Of a DNA stretch of 64,000 nucleotides, positions 35,250-47,400 are shown one piece after another. The stretch is from Castanea sativa (taxonomy: Eukaryota; Streptophyta; Magnoliopsida; Fagales; Fagaceae), in assembly GCF_040712315.1 (NCBI RefSeq), contig NC_134023.1, positions 12,967,442-13,031,441 of the forward strand. Direction: 5' to 3'. Made by a program: the position numbers and the translations under genes. Positions within the stretch are counted from its first letter, which is position 1. Each line of letters begins with the position of its first letter. The notes below the pieces were generated by a model. The model did no database searches and was not told the origin of the DNA. It saw only the letters and a program-made list of their open reading frames with translations.

Positions 35250-36660
35250 CTCCTACCAGGTGCCGCAAAAATGACGTTGATAGTACCTAGAGTGAGGTCC
35301 GGATGAAGGACCGTCGTGGTTTGCCACTCCCGATTGGTTTCCTCGCCCGTCGTCGGGTTGCGCAACCGGTCGCGCCTTTCCCTCCTTAACCAATTGTTCC
35401 AGCATGATTCCACAAAAGTGCGATCCCGTGGTATGACCTCTCCCCGGTGATAATGGCAAAGGAGATTTTGGTTGCGTCTCAAAGTGGTCCCCTGCCATTT
35501 TATTTGGCCATTTGAAAAAAGGCTCATGCCTTATTTTCTCCAACAGCCGCCGCACCGCTCCCCGAAGACGCGTGTTGACCACTTCGTGGGGTATGTGGCC
35601 GCCCGCCCGGAAAAATCCCGCGTAGGCCTATTGTTGTTGTATCGGTCCGACTCCGAAATCCCTCCTTTCTTGTGGGATAACCTTCGCCTTGCCCTTTCCC
35701 TACCGCCGATCTTCCTCAACCCTTTTGTACTCGTCGATGCGATCCATCAGCCGACGTACGCTTCTCGATGTGTTTCTTCGTTAAGGATTTCCTCAAGTCA
35801 TGCTCGTTGGTAGGCCGACCTTGAAGGTCCTTATTGCTACATCGTCAAAGTCTCCGTCAATTTCGTTGAACATTTCCCGCACCGGTCCGAATATGTTTTC
35901 GTGGTTTCCTTCCCTCATGGCCATAGATAGTAAAGAATCCAATGGACGAGGAACTCTACCGCACGTGATAAAGCGAGAACCAAATGCCCTAGTAAGCTCT
36001 TTGAAAGAATCAATGGAGCCTGCCCTTAAGCCGTCAAACCATCTTATGGCTACGGCCCTAGGCTAGAAGGAAAAATCTTGCATAACAAAGTTTCATTCCC
36101 CGGAATGCACCGCCATTCTCTCGCCGAAGGGCTTACGTGCTCTACAGATCCGTCCGACCATTGCAGAGTGAAGGCCGGCTGTGCGAAGCGCCGAGGCAAC
36201 CTTCCTTCTTCCAATCTCGCGCGCGAAGGGTGATCTGGAGATTTGGTGCAATGCTCTTCCCATTGCGTCATTTCCTAAGCCCCTCTGGGGTAGTCTCGCC
36301 ATGTCTCCCCCGCATTGTCTTCTTCGGAAGAGGCATATTCACCCGGGGGAGTCCCGGATCTTTGCCCGTAATCGCCATCCCTCGGATCCTTCCGAAGAGG
36401 GGTCGCAGGTCGGAGGAGTTCTCCTTCGCCTCTCGTGGCGCAATCTCCTCTTTAGGCCGTCAATCTCCTTCGCATGGCCCCGGCATTTCTCTCATAAGGA
36501 GCTCGCTTCCTCCTTGCGAATGACTTGCACTTCGATGGTATGTGTAGTATGTACACTTCCTTGCTCTCTCCGTGATCGTGATGCAAGGAGTGATCCTCAC
36601 GCCGGAGAGCCCACTGACTCCGCACCGCGTTGTGGTCCCGATCCTACCATGATGTCCTAA
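35250..36660 (-). pseudogene. gag of the Tat element
   Basis: Broken minus-strand frames carry the retrotransposon Gag fold: RWFDGLKAGSIDSFKELT and FGSRFIT (about 35960-36060), PLDSLLSMAMREGNHENI (about 35890-35945) and FDDVAIRTFKVGLP (about 35815-35860). Near the end FFKWPNKMAGD precedes a CHYHR..GHTT knuckle-like segment (about 35430-35530). Gag forms the particle that packages element RNA. The plus-strand frames over 35472-36660 are antisense shadows. Confidence 0.85.
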
Positions 36661-36680
36661 ACTTCCTTAAAGACTAAATT

Positions 36681-36698
36681 CCCACAGACGGCGCCAAT
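36681..36698 (-). other. Primer-binding site
   Basis: Minus strand, two to three bases inside the 5' LTR end, reads TGGCGCCGTCTGTGGG. The first nine bases (TGGCGCCGT) are complementary to the 3' end of plant tRNA-Asp; the same site is common in Tat-type elements. It fixes the element direction as minus. Confidence 0.85.
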
Positions 36699-37494
36699 TG
36701 TAAGGACACAATTCAAATTCCCAAACTACGACTGGGAGAAAAATGGGCTTGAAAGGCCTTTCTTCACAATGAATTTGTAAAGAGGATGGGCTTGTAATTT
36801 AGATTTCAAGGATGGTTTAGACAATCACAAAAAGAACTGGGCTGTGGGCCCAATAGAACAACAAAGAACCGTTTGCAAAGAGTAAGACCGAGAAATCGTC
36901 CTCGGATTGTGTCCGAGGATGGTTTATAATAATATTTCACAAGTTTGGATACAAGTGTTGATAATCATTTACTATTGGTTTTTCTTTTTTACTCAGAAAG
37001 TCCTCTCCCTTTCTTCGTATGCCTTTCCTCCTATTTATATCCTTTTCCTTCCCTTCATCGCCTTCCACTTTCCTGGTTGCAATCCTCATTTTCGGATACT
37101 TGTCCCATCCATCCTTCCCTAAAGCCCGATGGGATTAGGGACCAAGTTCCAAGCTCGATGTTCAGGTCCCATCCTTCCATCTATACAGTCAGCGTATCAA
37201 TTTACAGAGCCTTTAATGTATGGGCGGTGGTAGCAGCTTTATTTTTAGACATTCCACCGTTCTTTCTACCGCCCTCCACGTATACCGTGCATCCCCATAA
37301 TTGTAGGACTCTTTATAATATAACCCAGGGATACTAAACTTCTCTTCCTATGTCCTCGGCATTGTAATCCGAGGACAAATCTACTCCTCGGACGTGTTTG
37401 GATATGTAAATAGTCCACGACCATTTTGATGTCTTCGGATTTTGGGTTTCCAGCCCAAAATACTTTGTTGGGCCATCCTTCATATACTATTGGG
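36699..37494 (-). repeat. 5' LTR of the Tat element
   Basis: Pairs with 26234-27037. The outer end stops at 'tatactattggg' where the other copy continues for about 18 more bases to TACA. Differences from the partner are mostly 1-4 base indels or changes at 'ctcgg' and 'ccgg'-type places. Confidence 0.92.
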
Positions 37495-38044
37495 TTGCTG
37501 GAGCCTGGGTAGAGGCCTTATGATGTGCTGAGTGATGGACTGACATGTGCAGAGTGTGCAACAGTAGTTATTAACATTTACCAAATAGTTCCTAGCTTGC
37601 TAGATGTTCAGACCTGCTGTGTAAGGGCTGAAAACGTGGAGAGTAGGCCAAGACAGCATTAGTTGGAGGTGTCCTAAGTCAGATCACATGTGGCAGCAAG
37701 TCCTAGACATGGGGCAGTTACTTGGCAGTAACTGCCGTGACAGTTATTTCTGTGCATATAGCCTAGGCTGTTGGGGTTGTTAACCTCAGAGTGTGTGTAA
37801 TATTGCCTTAGAGAATTTTGTGTATATTCTCCAGGCTTCCTTTGTACTTGAATATTGAGTAATAAATGTTAGGGTTGGTGCCCTGTAAATACTGTATGTG
37901 CTGTGTGTGTGTGTGTGTGAATTCCCTTGATAATTTTGTTCTGAGTGTTTCTCTGTGTGTGGTGTATTAGCTGAGACTAAGCGAGTGACTTAGTGCCATC
38001 AGAGGCAGAAAATTTAAAAGAAAAATTGACCATGTGACACTAAG

Positions 38045-39428
38045 TGACCTATGAATCCATGCACTAGGGTTCCTGAACGTATTTAAAGCCTTATTAGGTC
38101 TTCATAGACATATGGTGAACATGTGAAAGTTTGAGATCATTGATGTAGCGATTGTGTGCCATGAGTTTTATATTGAGAAATTTTTTCAATATTCATTAAA
38201 GATCAAGAAGTGTTCCAATGAATACATTGCACCAAGACCAGTGCATCAAAGAGTTAATGTTGTGAAGTCAAACATGGATTTGATATTCTTGCACCGAAGA
38301 GATTCACGAGGTAGTACAGTCCAACTAAGTTGGAATTGCGTGTGGTCACATAAATAAGTTCTATAGTAGGTAACATTACTAGGATCAAAGAGTTGATGTA
38401 GTGAGATAAGGCACGAATTGGATATTTGTGCTTCAAAGAGATTCATTTGGTTGTAAAGGAGTCTAATTCGGTTGGAGATACATGTGGTTACGTGAATAAG
38501 TCCTACTGTAAGTACTAGTACCTAGGATTGGGTAATATTCGTGTATTGTTGTACTTCCATTCTGTTATAATGGATTCTTTCAAGTTGGTGGTAAGCTTTA
38601 AACAACCCATTGGCCTGGTTTTTCTTGTTAGGATTTTCCCATTGTAACCATATTCGCTATGTTCAAATTTACTTTTTGCTGCATTTTAGATTTTCTTAAA
38701 TGGTTGCACCCATCACAACCTAAATTGAAATAATGCATAATTTGCATAATTAATGAGGTTGAGTGATTGATAAAAATTGACTGGGGTCAAAATTTCCTAA
38801 CAGAATTCTCCAACATCTTCAAAACTGGTGATCAAGGAGAAGTTGTTGCACTCAAATCACAAAGATAGCTGCAGTCAAGAAAGTTCTTGAGGTCATGGAC
38901 AATGTGTTTGTGTGAACATAGTTCGTGGTAAAATAAAAGAGTATAAGGATTTAAAACTATGTGTGGTCACATCAATAAGTGCTATTATTGTATGTGTGGC
39001 CACATCAATAAGTACTATTGTTGAAGTTGTAGAATTAAGGTAAATATTATTGTAAAACTTTAATTTTTACATGGTGGATATGTTTCCTTAAGGGATGGTG
39101 GTAAACTCGGAAAGAGTTTTATCCATTAGGGTTTTCTTTTTGTAAACATATATCATGTGTTATTTTTTTTCTGCACTTGGTTATTGTAGTGATATTGGTT
39201 TGTGACCTGAATTTACCAAAACTGAACAACTCCCACATAAATTTGGTTAACTTTTTTGTAATGGGTGTCTAAATTACCCAACATAAGAAATACTAAATAA
39301 AATCATATTAATTATGAGAAGATTAACAATAAATGAAAATGACGCTAAACTTTTTATCCTCTATTTACGTTAATATGTAATTAAAGAGAAAATATTGTCA
39401 AAGTGATGAAGGGATACTTCATAATCTT
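38045..39428. other. Decayed repeat DNA, no gene
   Basis: The phrase 'gtgtggtcacatcaataagt' occurs in four diverged forms at about 38340, 38480, 38959 and 38991, with 'gatattcttgcaccgaagag' and 'gatatttgtgcttcaaagag' near the first two. Blocks such as 'ttaggattttcccattgtaa' and 'ttagggttttctttttgtaa' look like old LTR ends. Too decayed to classify. Confidence 0.35.
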
Positions 39429-39594
39429 GGGAAATTATTGTGTATTCCCGGAGTACCATAAATGTGTACTCCCTCCTTTCACACGAATGGTGTATTCCAC
39501 TAATTAAATTCATAGTGAGATCCACCATTTATGTGAGAGGAGGGAGTACGCATTTATGGTACTCTGAGAGTACGGAGTACCTAATAATTTTTCC
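39429..39594. mobile_element. hAT-type MITE, 166 bp, perfect 8-bp duplication
   Basis: Ends GGGAAATTATT and (reverse complement) GGAAAAATTATT, flanked by ATAATCTT at both 39421-39428 and 39595-39602. Inner arms 39451-39484 and 39532-39564 ('gagtaccataaatg', 'gtactccctcc') pair almost fully, so the unit folds into a long hairpin. The 8-bp duplication assigns it to hAT. Confidence 0.88.
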
Positions 39595-40182
39595 ATAATC
39601 TTATATAAGTCTCAACCACCCTTTCTTTTCTAGTAGTTGCAGTGAGACATATCTAGAAATTGATGGATTTGACTTTTAATATTTTCAATTTCGTCGGTGC
39701 ATGTTAATTATAATCCTTTCATTCAAACTCTCCCTCTCTCATCTCTCAAATCATATTTAAGCTTCCTCATGATCAAATACTTAAGCATAATTAGTGGTTG
39801 GTTTGATTTAAGACTTATTGAGGTTGAAACTGATTGAACACCAACCCTAGGTCAATCATAGGGGCAAAACGGTTGCCCACAGTGTAACACGCATAGCTTA
39901 GGGTGTATATTTTGATTAAAAAAAAAAAGGAATACTTGAGGTGTATTGATTTGAAGTTGGATGGCACTAGATTGATTTTTTTGTATTTTCATTTTATCTT
40001 TTTTTTAAGAATTATGAATTCTCAATGTCAACTGTTGTTCAAATTCTTGATAGATATCAGCCTCCGGGAATGAATGTTAGGTTCATTTTAAAATTTTCTT
40101 ACAAATTAGGGGATTTTTTTGTTGTTGTTGAGAAAATGAATTATATTATTCAACTTTTGAAACTAAAGATAATATAAATGTT

Positions 40183-40186
<4 letters not shown>

Positions 40187-40239
<53 letters not shown>
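40187..40239. repeat. (TA)n microsatellite, 53 bp
   Basis: Uninterrupted TA units. Confidence 0.95.
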
Positions 40240-40243
<4 letters not shown>

Positions 40244-40402
40244 TGTATTCTCACATTAAATATTAATAATAATAAGAGTGAGTGGTTAATATAACTTTTG
40301 ACACTTAATCTATAATGATCTTTCTTTATTAAGTTAACATGTTTTAGTGAGTTTTATTTAGCTCAATTAATAAATTCTTTTGTCGTTATTAATGGGTAAT
40401 AC

Positions 40403-40450
40403 CATGTGATGGCAATGGGTAAACATGGTATTACCCATTGCCATCACGTG
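40403..40450. repeat. 20-bp-arm hairpin
   Basis: Left arm catgtgatggcaatgggtaa (40403-40422), right arm ttacccattgccatcacgtg (40431-40450), only one mismatch, loop of 8 bases. A second overlapping pairing (aatgggtaataccatg with catggtattaccca) makes the locus doubly palindromic. Confidence 0.9.
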
Positions 40451-42720
40451 ACGTGGGATTGATAAGTCCGCACGGGGAAACCATTTTTTTATTTAGTTAA
40501 AAAAAAAGTTTATAGATTTGGTAGCCCATGTTCCAACACCAAACTTTTCCTTTCCACTAATGTTGTCCTTTTTCTTTTCTTTTGAAGCATGCATCTTAGT
40601 ATCATCCTGCTTTCCTTCGAATTTGTGTGTTAAACGTTTAAAAATGTTCGACACATGACTGCCAATCTAATTTTAAAAGAAAATTGGCAAATGTCATTTT
40701 ATTACAAGGCAGAGTTTCATTTTTCTTACATTTTATAAGCAAAAGCCAACACCATTGCATTTAGTTCAAACCCTGACAAGTATGTAGAATTTTATTTTAG
40801 TATTAAAAGTTTATAATAATGAAAATTTTAATTTGAATACCACCAAAATAAATTACAAGTTTAAGTTTGGTTCATTTTTATTTTGAACAAGTTCAAATTT
40901 GTTTATAAGCTACTTGATTAAGTTATTATTTTTCCCTATATAGTAAACACTAAAATTAAATTTTTATTACCGTTTCACAAATCTATAATGAATTACTAAA
41001 TTATAGTTGAAATTATGTTATTAAAATTAATTAAATATAACAATTTTTGTTTATGAAGTTATAAAAATTTAACCAAGCTTGTATTGCTAAAAAAATTCTC
41101 TTTTATTTCTACTATAAAATGGTCTATTCATATTTCACAAATAAAAATTTGATATATATTTTATAAAATTATTTAAAATTTACATAATCCAACATCAACT
41201 TTATATAAATATATTTAGTACATTTATACATATCAACACATAATATGAGACGAACCCAGGTGTAGACTGGGGGGACATGCTCCCTAATTTTCCTAAAATT
41301 AAATAGTATATGTATTTTTAAGATTTTACTATTTAAGCCTAAAAAAATTATATTTGGCCTCCCCTAAAGAATTATAGCTAGCCCCCTTAAAAACTTAAAC
41401 TAGCTAGCCTAAAGCTGTAGTAAGTTGTCCTTATATGGGACTCTGTAACTGTGAGGCTATATGTGTATAGTTATGGGATGATAGTGTGTTAATTAAGTTT
41501 ATCATTTTACTCAGAAAGGCATTCCCTGGTTGAATTGAAAAGAGACACATAGACTAACTAAAACAAAATCTGAACAGGAGATTGTAATAATTAAATAGAA
41601 AATTCTAAATATAGGAAAATATTGATAACAAATTGAAGAAGCAATACCAAAGTAATATAATATAAGAACGTGGAAAAAAGTTTAAAAGAAAAAAGCAGTA
41701 TACACTATACATAAATACATTCGAGATATCTCTTATTATTATTATCAGTTTTAAAATTTGAACAACGATAATACTTCAAACACGATAAATTTTATAAACT
41801 GTTTTCACAATTTAATTATTGAAATAGTAAATTGATTGTGATTAACGTAACGTATTACTGTTAACATTTTTCTTTTCCAAATTTGTGAAATTCATGCATG
41901 TGCCATTATTAGACTTTGAACTTTGAACAACACTTATTGTTTGAACAAACACGTGCTATTCTTTCTTAGAGCTCTTTTCGTCAGAGCCTAAGCCACACCT
42001 ATGTACCAACCTGACATAATTTATTCATGTGAAGGGTAGATGCATGTTGACCATGACCAAACAAACCTGTATTTGACCTTAAAAAAAAGGGAGTTTAGTT
42101 TTCTAATCAAAAAGACAAGCAACCATGTATACTCCCACCAAAAAGAATGCTGAAAAGAGTGATTTTTTTTTGCTTCGAGGATCCAAATAAAGCTGATGTC
42201 TCGATGAAAATTTTCAATCATGTTCTAATGATATTAATTTACTAGTTAACTAAAGGAAGCTGATTTCCACTTCAGTGGTGCATTAAGGAAGATTACTTTT
42301 TAATTCTTATAATTTAGAAAGGGTTTTCAAATTAAGGAAAACCTAACAAACATCCAAAAAAAGAAAAAAGAAAAGTGAAACCTAACTTTTAAATATGTTT
42401 CAATTCAAATTCTCTCTTCTTTCCCTTTGTCACTAATCACATGGTTTAGATTTGAATTGAAAAGGATTTGAAAGTTCAAGGTTCAATTTAAAATTTACAA
42501 AACAATATGATTTGAAACATCCTTTAAAGTATAGGATTTAATTGGCAAAAGATAAAACTTTAGGGTTTGATTCCAAAACCCCCATAAAAAAATGTTTGAA
42601 ACGTAATTTCCCTTGAATTTTAATTTTGCATGAGAATAATTCGATATTAATCTTTGGAAATCTATAGCTTAAACCTCAACTATATAAGTTTAGAATAAAA
42701 TATGCTGTAAAAAGTTCAAA
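40451..42720. other. No gene seen
   Basis: AT-rich DNA with no credible coding frame. At 41255-41400 there is a remnant resembling the internal end of hAT-like elements ('gggggacatgctccc', 'ggcctcccctaaag'). The open frame at 42021-42221 minus has no recognisable motif. Confidence 0.4.
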
Positions 42721-42956
42721 CAATCTGTCGCGGCTAGGGTTTTTGACCTCTCCTAGACAGTAGAATTGGTTGTCCCTTCCTAGTGAAGGTGCTTTTGTCT
42801 CCTTGGAATAACAAGCTTACTCCATGAGTTGTTTGTTGAGTTCTTTCTTTATGGTTTCAGGGAAACAACAGACTGTTTTTTTTTTTCCTTTCATCTTTCA
42901 TCTTTTTTTTTTTCTTTTTTTCTATTTTTTCACAGTTTCTTCGTCCCAATATCTCC

Positions 42957-44240
42957 ATGAAATCTCTTACAAAAAATTGGAGTTGTTTCTCCCTATCAAA
43001 GCAGGAAGGCCCTGGTTGCTGCCTATTGGAGGATCTGAGTTCTCAAGAATTCATCATTGCGGCCAAGTTCCTTATTAAAAGGGCCTTAAGTGTTGATGCT
43101 ATAGTCAATACTTTCAACCCCTTTGGCTCTCTCATACTAGTTTCAAAGTTCAGAATCAAGGTGACAATCTCATCCTTTTTATTTTTAATTGTAAGTCAGA
43201 TGTGGATTGAGTTCTTCTCAGTGAACCGTGGAGTTTCAACAAACATCTTGTCATTATATCACGTTTTAATTAGGACTCTTCTATCCAATCCGTCGGTTTC
43301 AACAAGTCGACCTTTTGGGTGCAAGTCCATGATCTCCCTGTTAGGTACATGAATAAGGCAGCTACAGAGAAGGTTTGTGGTATTCCAGTGGAAGTTCTAC
43401 ACTCACTTGAGAATGCTTTGATTGAGGAGGCGGGGGGGGGGGGGCGGAGCTTTATTCTAGTTAGGGTTTGATTGGATATTACTCTTCCTCTTTGTCGTGG
43501 TCATGTTATTACCCTTGAGAATGGTGAATAGGTATGGGTTTTTTTTTCAAGCATGATCGACTTCCAAACATCTGCTATTGGTGTGGTTGCTTTGATCATG
43601 ATGATAAAGATTGTGATTTGTGGATTGAGAGTGAAGGTTCTTTATTGAGGGATCAGCAGCAGTTCGATCCTAGTTTATGTGCTCTAGCTTTCGTCGCATT
43701 AAGGAAAAATGTAGCCTTTGTCTCGGGTTTTTATAAATCAAAGTGTTTTGCTCCCATGAAGAGTCTGATTACAATTAACGTTTCTTTTTCGAGTTTCGAG
43801 TTTGGTATTAGGCCACTTACGACAGCACTACCCGTGTTTCAAACATTTGAGACTCCCATGACCCAGCAAAGGAATGTAGTTACCAATAGGGAGTGCTCTG
43901 GTTTGGAGCGTGAGTCTCGGGTTAACAATTTAATTACCACTGGCAGAACTCAAACAGATAACCGGGATGAAGGAAGTCCTGACGATGGTGGAATTAATAT
44001 CCTTTCAGAAAGGTTTGAATCTCAATTACGAGATATTGACAAATATATCTCTAAATTTGATCCTCCAAATCATCCCTTGTTAGTTAATATCCCCCAAATT
44101 TCGGCTGAGAATCCTATTCCTTTTTTGCCAATCACAATGTCTCCTCTTGATATTAATTCTGATGCAACTAGAATTCCTATCCAATTATGTCCTACACAGA
44201 TCTTGCCTAAAGGGACACATAAGGAAAAAAAAGGGTTATA
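42957..44240 (+). pseudogene. LINE ORF1 (RNA-binding, CCHC)
   Basis: The frame 42957-43150 gives LSSQEFIIAAKFLIKRALSV and DAIVNTFNPFGSLI, the DUF4283 pattern. In other frames KSTFWVQVHDLPVRYMNKAA (about 43305-43365) and LCRGHVITLENGE follow. From 43534 an open stretch has KHDRLPNICYWCGCFDH with C-x2-C-x4-H-x4-C (C-YW-C-GCFD-H-DDKD-C), the CCHC zinc knuckle. The rest is Ser/Pro-rich and ends with a stop at 44239-44241. ORF1 protein binds the LINE RNA. At least three frameshifts or stops lie before the knuckle, one next to a T-run at about 43540. Confidence 0.82.
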
Positions 44241-44419
44241 AAATAGGGGGATTTTAAACTGAAATCTCACGGTTCATGTGTCAGTGGAAAAAAAAATATA
44301 GCCTAGGTTGAGAGTCACTTTGAATTACCTTGTAAATGTCATCAAGTTTTGAGGAGTCATGAGGTTGGAATTTCTACATTGACGGAGGTTGAGTTCCAGC
44401 CCCTCCAATATTAATGAAT

Positions 44420-47400
44420 TGTTTAGTTTGGAACTATTGAGGGCTTGAGAAATTGTGTACAAGGAAGGAGCTTGGAGATATTATCTGGGCTAAAGATCCC
44501 TCTGTCATGTTTATAGCCGAAACATGGAGATATGAAGCAAGGGTAGATAGGGTACAAAGAAACATAGATTTTGAGCATAGATGGGTTGTTCCGAGTAATG
44601 ATCAGGGTGGTGGTTTGGTGCTTTTCTGGAAATCATTAGTCAATATTACTATGGAGGATTCTTTGAAGAATTTTATTGATGCTTATATTGATAAAAATAT
44701 AGAGAATGAATGGCGATTTATAGGATTTTATGGGGAACCAAAAACAACATGTAGACATGAGGCTTGGTCGAAACTTCGGTGCCTAAAGCACCATTTTATC
44801 TATCCCTTGGTTGGGTGCTAGGGATTTCAATGAGATTAAAAAACAAGAGGAAAAACTAGGTGGTGCTATTAGACCCCATAATCAAATGCAATTTTTCGAG
44901 ATATAATTGATGAATGTGGGCTCATGAACTTGGGTTTTATTGGTCCACATTACACATGGAGTAAACATTTTGTGGATGGTCACTCGATTTGGAAAAGACT
45001 AGATAGGGGTTTGGCAACCAATAGTTGGTTCTTGAAATTTCTAGGTTTGAGGGTCACTATCTCCATTGTGATACATCGGATCATTGTCCCTTACTCATTA
45101 ATCTATTGGGTTTAGATCCTCCACCAAAGAAAAAGATTTTTCGTTTCAAAGAGATGTGGCTCTTGGATGCAAGATGTGGAGAAACTGTTGAAACTTCATG
45201 GAATTCTTGGGGTAATGGAGGTGAGGATAGTGCTATTCTCGCAAAAATTGAGGAATGTGGTAAGGACTTTACATGGTGGAGCCATAATTATTTTGGTAAT
45301 GTATGAAGGGAGCTTGACAAGAATATATCTCTTTTGCTTCAAGCCAAGAGAGAGACCATTAGAGCAGGTGATAATGCTTGGCTTAGAAAGCTTAAGGCAG
45401 AGGTAAATGTGCTTCTAGATAGGGAATCTCAGATGTGGAGCCAGTGGTCAAGGGTGCTTTGGTTGACCAAGGGTGACCAAATTACTAAATATTTTCATAC
45501 TAGGGCCACCAAAAGACATAGAAAGGATCTGATTTTAGGGATTACTGATGTTGCGGGTATTTGGCAGGATCAAACCGAAGGGATAGCTCTTGTTTTGATT
45601 AATTACTATGCTGATCACTTTTCCTCCTCAAGCCCACACCTTTCTTCAAAAGTTTTGGATTATGTACCCCAGGTCTAACCAAAGATATGAACCATATGCT
45701 TTCAACTGAGTTTCTTGAATGTGAGGTTTCTTTAGCTCTCAAGCAAACGACACCTCTAAAAGCCTCCGGTTCGGATGGTATGCCTCCACTTTTCTTTCAA
45801 CACTTTTGGAACATTGTGAATCATGATGTTGTTGGTTTAGTCCTCTCCTAGTTGAACACAGGTACTCTTCCCCACCCCATTAATCATATTTTCATTACTC
45901 TCATTCCCAAAGTTTCAAATCCGTTGAGGAGTATCGCTCTGTTAGTCTCTATAATGTCTTATATATAAAAAATTCCAAAGTACTTGCTAACAGATTGAAG
46001 AAATACTTGCCAACCATCATTACTGAACATCAATCGGCTTTTGCTAAGGATTGACTTATTACTGATAATATACTTGCTGCTTTTGAGACTTTACATTGTA
46101 TGAAGAATCATAATTCTGGTAAATTAGGTTTCATGGTACTTAAACTTGATATGAGTAAGGCCTATGATAGGGTGTAGTGGGTTTCTCTTGAACAACTGAT
46201 GTGGAAGATGGGCTTTAATGAGCGTTGGATTGGTCTTATCATGCTTTGTGTGAAGATAGTGTCTTACTCGGTTTTAATTAATGGGGAACCTAAGGGAATG
46301 ATACACCCTTCGAGAGAGATTCGACAAGGCAATCCTTTATCATCCTTTCTTTTCCTGCTATGTATTGAAGGTCTTCATGGCCCAATTCAATAGGCAGCTA
46401 GAGTAGGGGATATTAAGGGCTTCCCTCTATGTAAAAGGGGACCATAACTAACTCCTCTTTTATTTGCAGATGATAGTATTCTCTTTTGCAAGACCATTCC
46501 TAAGAAGAGTCAAAAGATCATGGATTTGTTGGCTAAATATGAAGTTGCATCTAGGCAGAAATTCAATAGAAGCAAAACAACTCTCTTTTTTAGCAAGTCC
46601 ACTCTGGAAGCTATAAGGATCACTATCAAAGAAATCATGAGACTATAGGAAATTCAACACTATGAAAAATATATTGGCATTCTCTCTTTAGTTGGGAAAG
46701 GAAAAAAGGCGAGTTTTAATCATATAAAGGAGAGAGTTTGGAGGAAGTTACAAGGATGGGAAGGTAAATTACTCTCTTAAACTGGTAGGGAAGTATTGAT
46801 TAAGTCTGTGATCCAAGCTATCTCATCTTTTGCTATGGAATGCTTTAAACTTCCATTGGGGTTGTATATTGATATTGAGGCCATGATCAAGAAATTTTGG
46901 TGATCGTTGAAAAATTCATTGGTTTAAATGGGAGGAGATGACTAAATCTAAGTGTGGGTGGTATGGGTTTTAGGGATTTGGCTTTATTCAATGACTCTCT
47001 TTTAGCAAAGCAAGCATGACGGCTTTTAAAGAATATTGATTCTCTCTTCTATAGAGTTTTTAAAAGTCGCTTCTTTTACACAGAAGGAATGTGATTGAAA
47101 GGGGTTCTAGGTGGCAAGTTGGGAATGGAAAACCTATGAAGATATGGCAGCATGGTTGGCTTCCTATTAAACATCCCCTAATGGTTCAATTGGCAATCGT
47201 TGATTCAATGGAGGAGGCTACGGTGGATGTCCTCATTGATGAATCTACTTGACATTGGAACCATGGTCTGATTGATGGTCTTTCCGTCCCTCAAGAAGTT
47301 GAGTTTATCAAAAAAATTCCTTTATTCGGTGTGGCTAGCGAAGATGTTCTCTACTGGTGCCTTTCTTTAAATGGCCAATATACTTGTAAAACAGGTTATC

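Larger units (their letters stand above)
26234..37494 (-). mobile_element. Ty3/Gypsy retrotransposon, Tat lineage, 11.3 kb
   Basis: Complete layout on the minus strand: 5' LTR (37494-36699), primer-binding site, gag, protease, reverse transcriptase, RNase H, second RNase H, integrase, tandem-repeat spacer, polypurine tract and 3' LTR (27037-26234). Domain order protease-RT-RNase H-integrase defines Ty3/Gypsy. The dual RNase H, the repeat-bearing 3' spacer and the antisense gene between integrase and the 3' LTR are hallmarks of the plant Tat group (family knowledge). All genes contain frameshifts or stops, so this copy is not autonomous as read. The outer end of the 5' LTR lacks about 18 bp and the right-hand target duplication; the left flank is GACAT. 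Confidence 0.92.
25712..38039. mobile_element. Older LTR (about 1.07 kb) split by the Tat element
   Basis: The left half (25712-26233) starts TGTTAGGAGC; the right half (37495-38039) ends CATGTGACA. CTAAG is present on both outer sides (25707-25711 and 38040-38044). With the Tat element removed the unit is about 1067 bp, G-rich on the plus strand, and has an AATAAA-like 'gtaataaatg' and a (GT) run near 37860-37918. There is no coding region of its own, so it is most simply a solo LTR that later received the Tat insertion. Its family was not identified. Confidence 0.65.

Noticed and set aside
36137..36660. Long plus-strand frames over gag
   Set aside because: The minus strand in the same interval carries clear Gag residues; the plus frames are antisense shadows in GC-richer DNA.
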